This document shows, one piece after another, positions 20,813 through 29,271 of a DNA stretch of 64,000 nucleotides (positions within the stretch are counted from its first letter, which is position 1; every line of letters starts with the position of its first letter). Location: contig NZ_NNBP01000002.1 in NCBI RefSeq assembly GCF_002803155.1, positions 186,001 through 250,000 on the forward strand, read 5' to 3'. This DNA is from Streptomyces sp. CB02959. GTDB lineage: Bacteria; Actinomycetota; Actinomycetes; Streptomycetales; Streptomycetaceae. The notes beneath the pieces are model-generated. The model did no database searches, was not told the origin of the DNA, and saw only the letters and a list, made by a program, of their open reading frames with translations. The position numbers were made by a program, and so were the translations under genes.

Positions 20813-21709
20813 GTGAGTGGCGGGAGGGACCACACGCGCACCGTGCTCGATCAAGCCGCGCACGAGAATTTCCCGGTCGCGCCGTTCTTCCTGCCCCGTG
20901 CCTGGCGCGCCGACCTGATGGCCCTCTACGGCTTCGCCCGCCTCGTCGACGACATCGGCGACGGCGATCTGGCGCCCGGCGGTGGCGACGCCGTCCTCCT
21001 CGGCCTGGACCGCGTCCAGTACGACGACCGTCCGGCACTGCTCGACGCCCTGGAAGCGGACCTGCACCGGGTCTTCAGCGACCGCGCCCCCGGCCCCAAG
21101 CACCCGCTGATGCGCCGGCTCGGCCCGACCGTCCGCCGCTGCGGGCTGACCCCCGACCCCTTCCTCGGCCTGATCGAGGCCAACCGCCAGGACCAGCGGA
21201 TCAGCCGCTACGCCACCTACGGTGACCTCGCCGCCTACTGCGAGCTGTCCGCCAACCCCGTCGGCCGGCTCGTCCTCGGCGTCACCGGCACCTCCAGCCC
21301 GGAGCGCGTCCGGCTCTCGGACGCCATCTGCACCGCCCTCCAGCTCGTCGAGCACATCCAGGACGTCGCCGAGGACCTCGGGCGGGACCGGATCTACCTC
21401 CCGGCCGAGGACATGAAGAGCTTCGGCGTCACCGAGGACGATCTGGCCGCGCCGACCGGGGGCCCCTCGGTGCGCGCGCTGATCGCCTTCGAGGCGGAGC
21501 GCGCCGGGGAGCTGCTGGACGAGGGCGCTCCGCTGGTGGGGAGCGTGCACGGCCGGCTCAGGCTGCTGTTGGCCGGGTTCGTCGCCGGCGGGCGGGCCGC
21601 CCTCCAGGCGGTCGCGGCCGCCGATCACGACGTACTCCCCGGACCGCCCAAGCCGACCAAGCTCAGCCTGCTGCGCGAGGTCGGGGCGACACTGCGACGA
21701 GAGGGGTGA
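20813..21709 (+). CDS. hpnC: Squalene synthase HpnC (hydroxysqualene-forming)
   Basis: A 298-residue squalene/phytoene-synthase-fold enzyme. HpnC converts presqualene diphosphate to hydroxysqualene in the three-gene bacterial squalene route. The characteristic N-terminus ENFPVA, the first Asp-rich motif DDIGD (residues 46-50) and the second, QDVAEDLG with YLPAEDM after it, are all present. GTG 20813 is chosen because GGAGG lies six bases before it; in-frame GTGs at 20807 and 20762 are less well placed. It is the first gene of the hopanoid operon, and its last codons overlap hpnD. Confidence 0.92.
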   Translation: MSGGRDHTRTVLDQAAHENFPVAPFFLPRAWRADLMALYGFARLVDDIGDGDLAPGGGDAVLLGLDRVQYDDRPALLDALEADLHRVFSDRAPGPKHPLMRRLGPTVRRCGLTPDPFLGLIEANRQDQRISRYATYGDLAAYCELSANPVGRLVLGVTGTSSPERVRLSDAICTALQLVEHIQDVAEDLGRDRIYLPAEDMKSFGVTEDDLAAPTGGPSVRALIAFEAERAGELLDEGAPLVGSVHGRLRLLLAGFVAGGRAALQAVAAADHDVLPGPPKPTKLSLLREVGATLRREG

Positions 21710-22662
21710 GTCGGACCGTGGAGGCAACCACACAGATGTCCGCGCCGGTGCTCGCTGCGTACCGCTACTGTGAGACGGTCACCGGGCAGCAGGCGCGCAA
21801 CTTCGCGTACGGGATCCGGCTGCTGCCGGCCGACAAGCGGCAGGCCATGTCGGCGCTCTACGCCTTCTCCCGCCGGGTCGACGACATCGGCGACGGAGCC
21901 CTGGCCCCCGACGCCAAGGGGCGGCGCCTGGAGGACACCCGCGCGCTGCTCACCCGTATCAAGGACGGCGGGATCGCCGAGGACGACACCGACCCGGTGG
22001 CCGTCGCGCTCGCCGACGCCGCCCGGCGCTTCCCCATCCCGCTCGGCGCGCTGGACGAGCTGATCGACGGGGTGCTGGCGGACGTCCGCGGCGAGACGTA
22101 CGAGACCTGGGACGAGTTGAAGGTCTACTGCCGCTGCGTCGCCGGGGCGATCGGCCGGATCTCACTCGGTGTGTTCGGTACGGCACCAGGCGCACTCGAC
22201 GCCGAGCGCGCCCCCGAGTACGCCGATACGCTCGGGCTTGCGCTCCAACTGACCAATATCCTCAGGGATGTTCGCGAGGACGCGGGCAACGGACGGACGT
22301 ACCTCCCGGCCGAGGATCTTGCCAAGTTCGGCTGTTCGGCGGGGTTCCAGAGCCCGGTGCCGCCGCCCGGCGCGGACTTCGCCGGCCTGGTGCAGTTCGA
22401 GGTCCGGCGGGCCCGCGCACTGTTCGCCGAGGGCTTCCGGCTGCTGCCGATGCTCGACCGGCGCAGCGGCGCCTGCGTGGCGGCGATGGCCGGTATCTAC
22501 CACCGTCTGCTGTCGCGGATCGCCGACGACCCGGCGGCGGTCCTCCGCGGCAGGGTCTCGCTGCCCGGCCGGGAGAAGGCGTTCGTCGCGGTGCGCGGGC
22601 TCTCCGGGCTCGACGCGCGGGCGATCGGCCGCCGGCAGGCCGTGAGCAGGAGGCGTGGATGA
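21706..22662 (+). CDS. hpnD: Presqualene diphosphate synthase HpnD
   Basis: A 318-residue paralogue of the preceding gene. HpnD condenses two farnesyl diphosphates to presqualene diphosphate. Motifs seen are FSRRVDDIGDG, YCRCVAGAIGRISLGVFG and the second Asp-rich motif LRDVREDAGNGRTYLPAEDL. GTG 21706 overlaps the hpnC stop (GTGA); GTG 21718 is an alternative with a partial GGTGAG site. The 100 bases before hpnE contain an 8-bp hairpin but no clear promoter. Confidence 0.93.
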   Translation: MSRTVEATTQMSAPVLAAYRYCETVTGQQARNFAYGIRLLPADKRQAMSALYAFSRRVDDIGDGALAPDAKGRRLEDTRALLTRIKDGGIAEDDTDPVAVALADAARRFPIPLGALDELIDGVLADVRGETYETWDELKVYCRCVAGAIGRISLGVFGTAPGALDAERAPEYADTLGLALQLTNILRDVREDAGNGRTYLPAEDLAKFGCSAGFQSPVPPPGADFAGLVQFEVRRARALFAEGFRLLPMLDRRSGACVAAMAGIYHRLLSRIADDPAAVLRGRVSLPGREKAFVAVRGLSGLDARAIGRRQAVSRRRG

Positions 22663-22762
22663 GGTGCCGGACCGCGTACACCGACCACGGTCCGGCGTCG
22701 GTGCGGCGGGCAACCCTTCGCCGGACGGAGGCGTCCTTGACAGGCGTAAGGGGGAAGAGCAC

Positions 22763-24232
22763 ATGACAGTGGGAGCCACGCTGCCAGGGCGCGATTCCGC
22801 CCGTCCCTCCGGCCGTCCCGAAGGGGCGGCCGCGGTGGTCGTCGGGGGCGGACTCGCGGGTACCACCGCGGCGCTGGCCCTGGCCGACGCCGGCCTGCGG
22901 GTCACGCTGGTCGAGGGCCGGCCGCGCCTCGGCGGTCTGGTCTTCTCGTTCCGCCGCGACTCCGCCGCCGGCCCGCTGACCGTCGACAACGGCCAGCACG
23001 TCTACCTGCGTTGCTGCACCGCCTACGGCAGCCACCTGGAGCGGCTCGGCGCGGGCCATCTGGCGCCCCTCCAGGACCGGATGGACGTCCCGGTGCTCGA
23101 CGCGGGGCACGCCGGGGGCCGGCCGCGGCTCGGCCGGCTGCGCCGCACCGGCCTGCCGGTCCCGCTCCACCTGGCCAAGAGCCTCGCGCTCTATCCGCAC
23201 CTCTCACCCGCCGAACGCGCCGGAGTGGTCCGCGCCACCCTCGCCCTGGGGCGCCTGGACCTGGACGACCCCGCGCTGGACACCACCGACTTCGGCAGCT
23301 GGCTGCGCCGCCACGGGCAGAGCCCGCGCGCCGTCGAGGCCCTGTGGGACCTGGTCGGCATCGCCACCCTCAACGCCACCGCCGGCGACGCCTCGCTGGG
23401 GCTGGCCGCCAAGGTCTTCAAGACCGGGCTGCTCTCCGCCCCCGGCGCCGCCGACATCGGCTGGGCCCGGGTGCCGCTCGGCGACGTGCACGACACCCAC
23501 GCCGCCGCCGCGCTGGAGAAGGCCGGCGTCCGGACCGCGCTGCGCACTCGGGTCGCCGCGGTCAACCGCGACGACACCGGCTGGCAGGTCACGGCGGAGA
23601 ACGGCCCGCACGGCCGGGAGACGCTCACCGCGGACACCGTCGTCCTCGCCGTACCGCAGCGTGAGGCGCACGCCCTGCTGCCCGACGGCGCACTGCCCGC
23701 CAGGGACCGGCTGTTGGACATCGGCACCGCGCCGATCCTCAACGTCCACGTCGTCTACGACCGCAAGGTGCTGCGCCGCCCGTTCTTCGCCGCGGTCGGC
23801 TCCCCGGTCCAGTGGGTCTTCGACCGCACCGACTCCTCCGGCCTGGCCCGCACCGACGGCCACCCGCGCAGCCAGTACCTGGCCCTCTCGCAGTCCGCCG
23901 CACAGGACGAGATCGACCGCCCGGTCGCCGAACTCCGTGCCCGCTACCTCCCCGAGCTGGAACGGTTGCTCCCGGCCGCCCGGGGCGCCCGGATCCTCGA
24001 CTTCTTCGTCACCCGCGAGCGCACCGCGACCTTCGCGCCCGCACCGGGCGTCGGCCGGCTCCGCCCGGTTGCCCGTACCCAAGTTCCCGGCCTGTTCCTG
24101 GCCGGTGCGTGGACCGCCACCGGGTGGCCCGCGACCATGGAGAGCGCTGTCCGCAGCGGCACCGCCGCCGCCCGTGAGGCACTCACCGAACTCGGCGTCC
24201 CCCAGGGCCGGTTGCCTCAGGAGGCGGCATGA
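22763..24232 (+). CDS. hpnE: Hydroxysqualene dehydroxylase HpnE
   Basis: A 489-residue FAD-dependent amine-oxidase-fold protein. HpnE reduces hydroxysqualene to squalene. The dinucleotide-binding motif VVVGGGLAGTTAALALADAG lies near residue 28, followed by LVEGRPRLGGL; the C-terminal FAD-contact region reads GLFLAGAWTATGWPATMESAVRSG. ATG 22763 is preferred because GGGGGAAG precedes it by six bases; the frame stays open back to the hpnD stop. The stop overlaps the ATG of the polyprenyl synthase (ATGA). Confidence 0.93.
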   Translation: MTVGATLPGRDSARPSGRPEGAAAVVVGGGLAGTTAALALADAGLRVTLVEGRPRLGGLVFSFRRDSAAGPLTVDNGQHVYLRCCTAYGSHLERLGAGHLAPLQDRMDVPVLDAGHAGGRPRLGRLRRTGLPVPLHLAKSLALYPHLSPAERAGVVRATLALGRLDLDDPALDTTDFGSWLRRHGQSPRAVEALWDLVGIATLNATAGDASLGLAAKVFKTGLLSAPGAADIGWARVPLGDVHDTHAAAALEKAGVRTALRTRVAAVNRDDTGWQVTAENGPHGRETLTADTVVLAVPQREAHALLPDGALPARDRLLDIGTAPILNVHVVYDRKVLRRPFFAAVGSPVQWVFDRTDSSGLARTDGHPRSQYLALSQSAAQDEIDRPVAELRARYLPELERLLPAARGARILDFFVTRERTATFAPAPGVGRLRPVARTQVPGLFLAGAWTATGWPATMESAVRSGTAAAREALTELGVPQGRLPQEAA

Positions 24233-25344
24233 CCATGAGTACGGGCGCTCGCACCAGCACAAGCATCGGAAACAGAGGAGAAACCGTGGCTTCCCCGGCT
24301 ATCGACACCGCGAGCGTCACCGCGCTGCTGGAGCGCGGGCGGACACTCGCCACTCCCGTGCTGCGTGCCGCCGTGGCCAGGCTCGCCCCTCCCATGGACA
24401 CCGTCGCCGCCTACCACTTCGGGTGGATCGACGCGGCCGGCAACCCCAGCGCCGGCGACAGCGGCAAGGCCGTGCGCCCCGCGCTCGCCCTGCTGTCCGC
24501 CGAGGTCGCGGGTGCCGACCCCGAGATCGGGGTGCCCGGTGCGGTCGCCGTCGAGTTGGTGCACAACTTCTCGCTGCTGCACGACGACCTGATGGACGGT
24601 GACGAGCAGCGCCGGCACCGCGACACCGTCTGGAAGGTGCACGGCCCCGCGCAGGCCATCCTGGTCGGCGACGCGCTGTTCGCACTGGCCAACGAAATAC
24701 TGCTGGAGCTCGGCACCGTCGACGCGGGCCGCGCCACCCGCCGGCTCACCCTGGCCACCCGCAAGCTGATCGACGGCCAGGCCCAGGACATCTCCTACGA
24801 GCACCGCGAGCGGGTCACCGTCGAGGAGTGCCTGGAGATGGAGGGCAACAAGACCGGCGCCCTGCTCGCCTGCGCGGTCTCCATCGGTGCGGTCCTCGGC
24901 GGCGTCGACGACCGCACCGCGGACATCCTGGAGAAGTACGGCTACCACCTCGGCCTCGCCTTCCAGGCCGTCGACGACCTGCTGGGCATCTGGGGCGACC
25001 CGGAGGCCACCGGCAAGCAGACCTGGAGCGACCTGCGCCAGCGCAAGAAGTCGCTGCCGGTCGTCGCCGCGCTCGCGGCCGACGGGCCCGCCTCCGAGCG
25101 GCTCGCCCAGATCCTGGCCGCCGACGCCAAGAAGAGCGAGACCGAGATCGCCGACTTCACGGAGGAGGAGTTCGCCTCCCGCGCGGCGTTGATCGAAGAG
25201 GCCGGCGGCCGTGAGTGGACCTCCCAGGAGGCCCGCCGCCAGCACGCCACCGCCATCGCCGCCCTGGACGAGATCGACATGCCCGAACGCATCCGCGCGC
25301 AGCTCGTCGCGCTCGCGGACTTCGTCGTCGTACGAGAGAGATGA
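24229..25344 (+). CDS. Polyprenyl (farnesyl/geranylgeranyl) diphosphate synthase
   Basis: A 371-residue trans-isoprenyl diphosphate synthase. The first Asp-rich motif is DDLMD in SLLHDDLMDGDEQRR, with no two-residue insertion and with Phe five residues before it. The second motif reads DDLLG in FQAVDDLLGIWGD. The operon needs farnesyl diphosphate for HpnD, so this enzyme most likely makes FPP, although the lack of the insertion typical of bacterial FPP synthases leaves a longer product possible. ATG 24229 overlaps the hpnE stop. Confidence 0.9.
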   Translation: MTMSTGARTSTSIGNRGETVASPAIDTASVTALLERGRTLATPVLRAAVARLAPPMDTVAAYHFGWIDAAGNPSAGDSGKAVRPALALLSAEVAGADPEIGVPGAVAVELVHNFSLLHDDLMDGDEQRRHRDTVWKVHGPAQAILVGDALFALANEILLELGTVDAGRATRRLTLATRKLIDGQAQDISYEHRERVTVEECLEMEGNKTGALLACAVSIGAVLGGVDDRTADILEKYGYHLGLAFQAVDDLLGIWGDPEATGKQTWSDLRQRKKSLPVVAALAADGPASERLAQILAADAKKSETEIADFTEEEFASRAALIEEAGGREWTSQEARRQHATAIAALDEIDMPERIRAQLVALADFVVVRER

Positions 25345-25376
25345 TGACCATCAACACGAACTAGATCGCAGTCGCC

Positions 25377-25401
25377 GGCCGGCGCCGTCCGGGCGCCGGC
25401 C
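25377..25401 (+). other. Intercistronic hairpin before shc
   Basis: A 10-bp perfect stem GGCCGGCGCC / GGCGCCGGCC with a GTCCG loop in the 106-base spacer between the polyprenyl synthase and shc. It could partly terminate or stabilise the transcript. Confidence 0.5.
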
Positions 25402-25450
25402 GACGGAATCCCTGAACACGCATTGACAGTTCACTGCAGAAGGGGAAGCC

Positions 25451-27490
25451 ATGACAGCGACGACCGACGGCAGCACCGCGGCGCTCCCGCCCCGGGGCTC
25501 CTCGGCCACCGATGCCGCCGACGGGACCGCACCCGCCGGCCCGGCCGGCAGACCGCCCACCGCCGTGCTCCAGGTCACGGCGGACGCCGCGCGGGAAGCG
25601 ACCGCCCGCGCCACCGACTACCTGCTCTCCGTCCAGGACCCCGCCGGCTGGTGGAAGGGCGACCTCGAAACCAACGTCACGATGGACGCCGAGGATCTGC
25701 TGCTCCGTCAGTTCCTGGGCATCCAGGACCCCGAGCTCACCGAGGCCGCCGCCCGCTACATCCGCGGTGAGCAGCGCCCGGACGGCACCTGGGCCACCTA
25801 CTACGGCGGGCCCGGCGAACTCTCCACCACCATCGAGGCGTACGTGGCGCTGCGGCTGGCCGGCGACGCGCCGGACGCCCCGCACATGGCCACCGCGTCG
25901 ACCTGGATCCGCGAACACGGCGGCATCGCCGCCTCCCGCGTCTTCACCCGGATCTGGCTCGCCCTCTTCGGCTGGTGGAAGTGGGACGACCTCCCCGAAC
26001 TGCCCCCGGAACTCCTCTACTTCCCGAAGTGGTTCCCGCTCAGCATCTACGCCTTCGGGTGTTGGGCCCGGCAGACCATCGTCCCGCTGACCGTCGTCTC
26101 GGCCAAACGCCCGGTCCGCCCGGCGCCGTTCGCCCTCGACGAGCTGCACACCGACCCCCGCAACCCCAACCCGCCGCGGCCGTTCGCCCCCGTCACGAGC
26201 TGGGACGGCCTCTTCCAGCGCCTGGACCGGGCGATGCACCTGTACCACAAGGTCGCGTTGCGCCGACCGCGCGCCGCCGCGATGCGCTCGGCCGGCCGCT
26301 GGATCATCGAGCGGCAGGAGAACGACGGCTGCTGGGGCGGCATCCAGCCCCCCGCCGTCTACTCCGTCATCGCCCTGCACCTGCTCGGTTACGACCTCGA
26401 CCACCCCGTGCTGCGGGCCGGACTGGAATCCCTGGACCGGTTCGCGGTCTGGCGCGAGGACGGTGCCCGCATGATCGAGGCCTGCCAGTCACCGGTGTGG
26501 GACACCTGCCTGGCCACCATCGCGCTGGCCGACGCCGGGGTGCCGGCCGATCACCCGCAGCTGGTCCAGGCGGCCGAGTGGATGCTCGGCGAGCAGATCG
26601 ACCGCCCCGGCGACTGGTCCGTGCGCCGTCCCCAACTCCCCTCCGGCGGCTGGGCGTTCGAGTTCCACAACGACAACTACCCGGACATCGACGACACCGC
26701 CGAGGTGGTCCTGGCGCTGCGCCGGGTCCGGCACCCCGACCCTCGGCGGGTCGGGGCCGCACTCGACCGGGCGGTGCGCTGGAACCTCGGGATGCAGTCG
26801 AAGAACGGGGCCTGGGGCGCGTTCGACGCCGACAACACCAGCCCGTTCCCCAACCGGCTGCCGTTCTGCGACTTCGGCGAGGTCATCGACCCGCCGTCGG
26901 CCGATGTCACCGCGCACGTCGTCGAGATGCTCGCCGAGGTCGGCCGGGCCCACGACCCGCGCACCCGCCGCGGCCTCGCCTGGCTGCTGGCCGAACAGGA
27001 GCCCAGCGGCGCCTGGTTCGGGCGCTGGGGGACCAACTACGTCTACGGCACCGGCTCGGTACTGCCTGCGCTCACCGCCGCCGGGATCCCCGCCTCGCAC
27101 CCGGCCGTCCGGCGGGCCGTCGGCTGGCTGGAGAGGGTGCAGAACGACGACGGCGGCTGGGGCGAGGACCAGCGCTCCTACCAGGACCGGAAAGAGTGGG
27201 CCGGACGCGGCGCCTCCACCGCCTCGCAGACCGCCTGGGCGCTGATGGCGCTGCTCGCGGCCGGTGAGCGGGACGGCGAGGCGGTCCGCCGCGGGGTGCG
27301 CTGGCTGGTGGAGACCCAGCTGTCGGACGGCTCCTGGGACGAGCCGTACTTCACCGGCACCGGCTTCCCGTGGGACTTCTCCATCAACTACCACCTCTAC
27401 CGCCAGGTCTTCCCGCTGACCGCCCTCGGCCGCTACGTCCACGGCGGACCGGCCACCGGCGGGACCGCCGGGGCGCCGGTGGGGGACTGA
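25451..27490 (+). CDS. shc: Squalene-hopene cyclase
   Basis: A 679-residue class II triterpene cyclase that turns squalene into hopene and hopanol at the membrane surface. The catalytic acid motif DIDDTA is at residues 412-417. Several QW repeats are present, for example ENDGCWGG, SKNGAWGAF, NDDGGWGE and SDGSWDE. Length and architecture are normal for bacterial SHC, with an extra Ala/Pro-rich N-terminal extension of about 40 residues. ATG 25451 has AGAAGGGGAAG just upstream. The stop codon shares one base with the hpnG start. Confidence 0.96.
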   Translation: MTATTDGSTAALPPRGSSATDAADGTAPAGPAGRPPTAVLQVTADAAREATARATDYLLSVQDPAGWWKGDLETNVTMDAEDLLLRQFLGIQDPELTEAAARYIRGEQRPDGTWATYYGGPGELSTTIEAYVALRLAGDAPDAPHMATASTWIREHGGIAASRVFTRIWLALFGWWKWDDLPELPPELLYFPKWFPLSIYAFGCWARQTIVPLTVVSAKRPVRPAPFALDELHTDPRNPNPPRPFAPVTSWDGLFQRLDRAMHLYHKVALRRPRAAAMRSAGRWIIERQENDGCWGGIQPPAVYSVIALHLLGYDLDHPVLRAGLESLDRFAVWREDGARMIEACQSPVWDTCLATIALADAGVPADHPQLVQAAEWMLGEQIDRPGDWSVRRPQLPSGGWAFEFHNDNYPDIDDTAEVVLALRRVRHPDPRRVGAALDRAVRWNLGMQSKNGAWGAFDADNTSPFPNRLPFCDFGEVIDPPSADVTAHVVEMLAEVGRAHDPRTRRGLAWLLAEQEPSGAWFGRWGTNYVYGTGSVLPALTAAGIPASHPAVRRAVGWLERVQNDDGGWGEDQRSYQDRKEWAGRGASTASQTAWALMALLAAGERDGEAVRRGVRWLVETQLSDGSWDEPYFTGTGFPWDFSINYHLYRQVFPLTALGRYVHGGPATGGTAGAPVGD

Positions 27491-28146
27491 TGCCGAGACG
27501 GCTCCCGCCGGACGCGGAACCGCCGCTGCTGGTCGCCTGTGCGCTCGGCATCGAACGGTTCGCGCTGCGGGGCGGTGACCACGGGGCGGCGGGTCCGCCC
27601 GTGGTCACCCTCCGCACCGGCATGGGGCCCCAGGCGGCGGAGCGGGCCCTGGCCGCCGCGCTGGGTGAGGGGTCGGCCACCGCGGGTTCGCCCGTGGTGG
27701 CCAGCGGTTTCTGCGCCGGGCTGGCCCCGGGGATGCGCCCCGGGGACGTGATCGTCGCCGAGGCCACCCGGGACCACCGGCCCGGCGTCCCCGATGTGCC
27801 CTGCCGCGACAACGGCCCCTTGGTGCGGTCCCTGCGGGAGCGCGGCCTGCGGGTGCACACCGGACTGCTGCGCGGCTCGGACCACGTCGTCCGGGGCGCG
27901 GAGCGGGCCGCACTGCACGCCGAGGGCGCGCTCGCGGTGGACATGGAGTCCGCCGCGACGCTCCGGACCGCGGTGCGCCGCGGCAGCCCCGCGGTTGCGG
28001 CCGTCCGGGTGGTCGTGGACGCCCCGGAACACGAACTCGTGCGCATCGGGACGGTACGCGGTGGAATATCTGCCTTCCGCGTGCTGCGCTCGGTTTTTCC
28101 TGTTCTCTTTGAATGGCACCGTTCTTTGCTGCTCCCCAGGAGGTGA
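27490..28146 (+). CDS. hpnG: HpnG-like nucleosidase/phosphorylase of adenosylhopane
   Basis: A 218-residue protein of the purine nucleosidase/phosphorylase superfamily. TLRTGMGPQAAERAL and SGFCAGLAPGMRPGDVIVA form the phosphate/ribose region, and LAVDMESAATL carries the Met-Glu ribose-binding motif. In hopanoid clusters HpnG removes adenine from adenosylhopane, giving ribosylhopane or its phosphate. The ATG at 27490 overlaps the shc stop (TGATG), a sign of translational coupling. Its last bases form the ribosome binding site of hpnH. Confidence 0.88.
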   Translation: MPRRLPPDAEPPLLVACALGIERFALRGGDHGAAGPPVVTLRTGMGPQAAERALAAALGEGSATAGSPVVASGFCAGLAPGMRPGDVIVAEATRDHRPGVPDVPCRDNGPLVRSLRERGLRVHTGLLRGSDHVVRGAERAALHAEGALAVDMESAATLRTAVRRGSPAVAAVRVVVDAPEHELVRIGTVRGGISAFRVLRSVFPVLFEWHRSLLLPRR

Positions 28147-28151
28147 GCCAG

Positions 28152-29177
28152 ATGGCAATGCCGCTCCGCCAGACCATCCGGGTCGGAACCTATCTGTTTG
28201 AACAGAAAGTGCTGCGCAAGCGGGAGAAATTCCCGCTGATTGTCGAACTGGAACCGCTCTTCGCCTGCAATCTCAAGTGCGAGGGATGCGGGAAGATCCA
28301 ACATCCGGCCGGCGTCCTCAAGCAGCGGATGCCGGTGGCCCAGGCGGTGGGCGCGGTGCTGGAGTCCGGCGCCCCGATGGTCTCCATCGCCGGCGGCGAA
28401 CCCTTGATGCACCCGCAGATCGACGAGATCGTCCGGCAACTGGTGGCCCGCCGGAAGTACGTCTTCCTGTGCACCAACGCGATGCTGCTGCGCAAGAAGA
28501 TGGACAACTTCAAGCCCTCGCCGTATTTCGCCTTCGCGGTGCACATCGACGGGATGCGGGAGCGGCACGACGAATCCGTGGCGAAGGAAGGCGTATTCGA
28601 CGAGGCGGTGGCGGCCATCAAGGAGGCCAAGCGGCGCGGCTTCCGGGTCACCACCAATTCCACCTTCTTCAACACCGACACCCCGCAGACCATCATCGAG
28701 GTCCTCAACTTCCTCAACGACGACCTGAAGGTCGACGAGATGATGCTGTCGCCCGCCTACGCCTACGAGAAGGCCCCCGACCAGGAGCACTTCCTGGGCG
28801 TGGAGCAGACCCGGGAGCTGTTCCGGAAGGCGTTCGCCGGCGGCAACCGGCAGCGCTGGCGGCTCAACCACAGCCCGCTCTTCCTGGACTTCCTGGAGGG
28901 CAAAGCCGACTTCCCGTGCACGGCCTGGGCGATCCCCAACTACTCGCTCTTCGGCTGGCAACGCCCCTGCTACCTGATGAGCGACGGCTACGTCCCGACG
29001 TACCGCGAACTGATCGAGGAGACCGACTGGGAGAAGTACGGCCGGGGCAAGGACCCCCGGTGCGCCAACTGCATGGCGCACTGCGGCTACGAGCCCACCG
29101 CCGTCCTGGCCACCATGGGCTCCCTGAAGGAGTCCCTCCGGGCCGCCAGGGAGACCGTCGCCGGGAACCGCGGCTGA
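28152..29177 (+). CDS. hpnH: Adenosyl-hopene transferase HpnH (radical SAM)
   Basis: A 341-residue radical SAM enzyme. The [4Fe-4S] cysteines are Cys39, Cys43 and Cys46 in CNLKCEGC; SIAGGEPLMHP is the GGE motif. HpnH attaches the 5'-deoxyadenosyl radical to hopene, the first step of side-chain building. A C-terminal Cys group (CANCMAHCGYEP) is also typical of HpnH. ATG 28152 follows a near-perfect AGGAGGTGA that overlaps the hpnG stop; the frame is open further upstream but that start is unsupported. Confidence 0.95.
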   Translation: MAMPLRQTIRVGTYLFEQKVLRKREKFPLIVELEPLFACNLKCEGCGKIQHPAGVLKQRMPVAQAVGAVLESGAPMVSIAGGEPLMHPQIDEIVRQLVARRKYVFLCTNAMLLRKKMDNFKPSPYFAFAVHIDGMRERHDESVAKEGVFDEAVAAIKEAKRRGFRVTTNSTFFNTDTPQTIIEVLNFLNDDLKVDEMMLSPAYAYEKAPDQEHFLGVEQTRELFRKAFAGGNRQRWRLNHSPLFLDFLEGKADFPCTAWAIPNYSLFGWQRPCYLMSDGYVPTYRELIEETDWEKYGRGKDPRCANCMAHCGYEPTAVLATMGSLKESLRAARETVAGNRG

Positions 29178-29193
29178 CGCGACGCGCGGAGAG

Positions 29194-29225
29194 CCGGCGG
29201 TACCGGAGCGGTCCGGTGCCGCCGG
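29194..29225 (+). other. Strong intercistronic hairpin between hpnH and hpnO
   Basis: A 14-bp stem with a single G-T wobble (CCGGCGGTACCGGA with its partner) and a GCGG loop. It fills most of the 94-base spacer where, as I recall, S. coelicolor carries ispG and dxs. It may act as a partial terminator or mark the deletion scar; AAGGAG for hpnO lies downstream. Confidence 0.6.
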
Positions 29226-29271
29226 TCCGGCTCGGGGCGGCGCGGCCCGCCGCCCGTAAGGAGAACACCTC

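Noticed and set aside
25423..25428. TTGACA as a -35 for a separate shc promoter
   Set aside because: A -10 at the proper distance would fall on the shc ribosome binding site and start codon, and no such box is there.
25405..25431. GGAAT...GTT as a SigR promoter before shc
   Set aside because: The spacing is 19 rather than 18 and the site is inside an operon.
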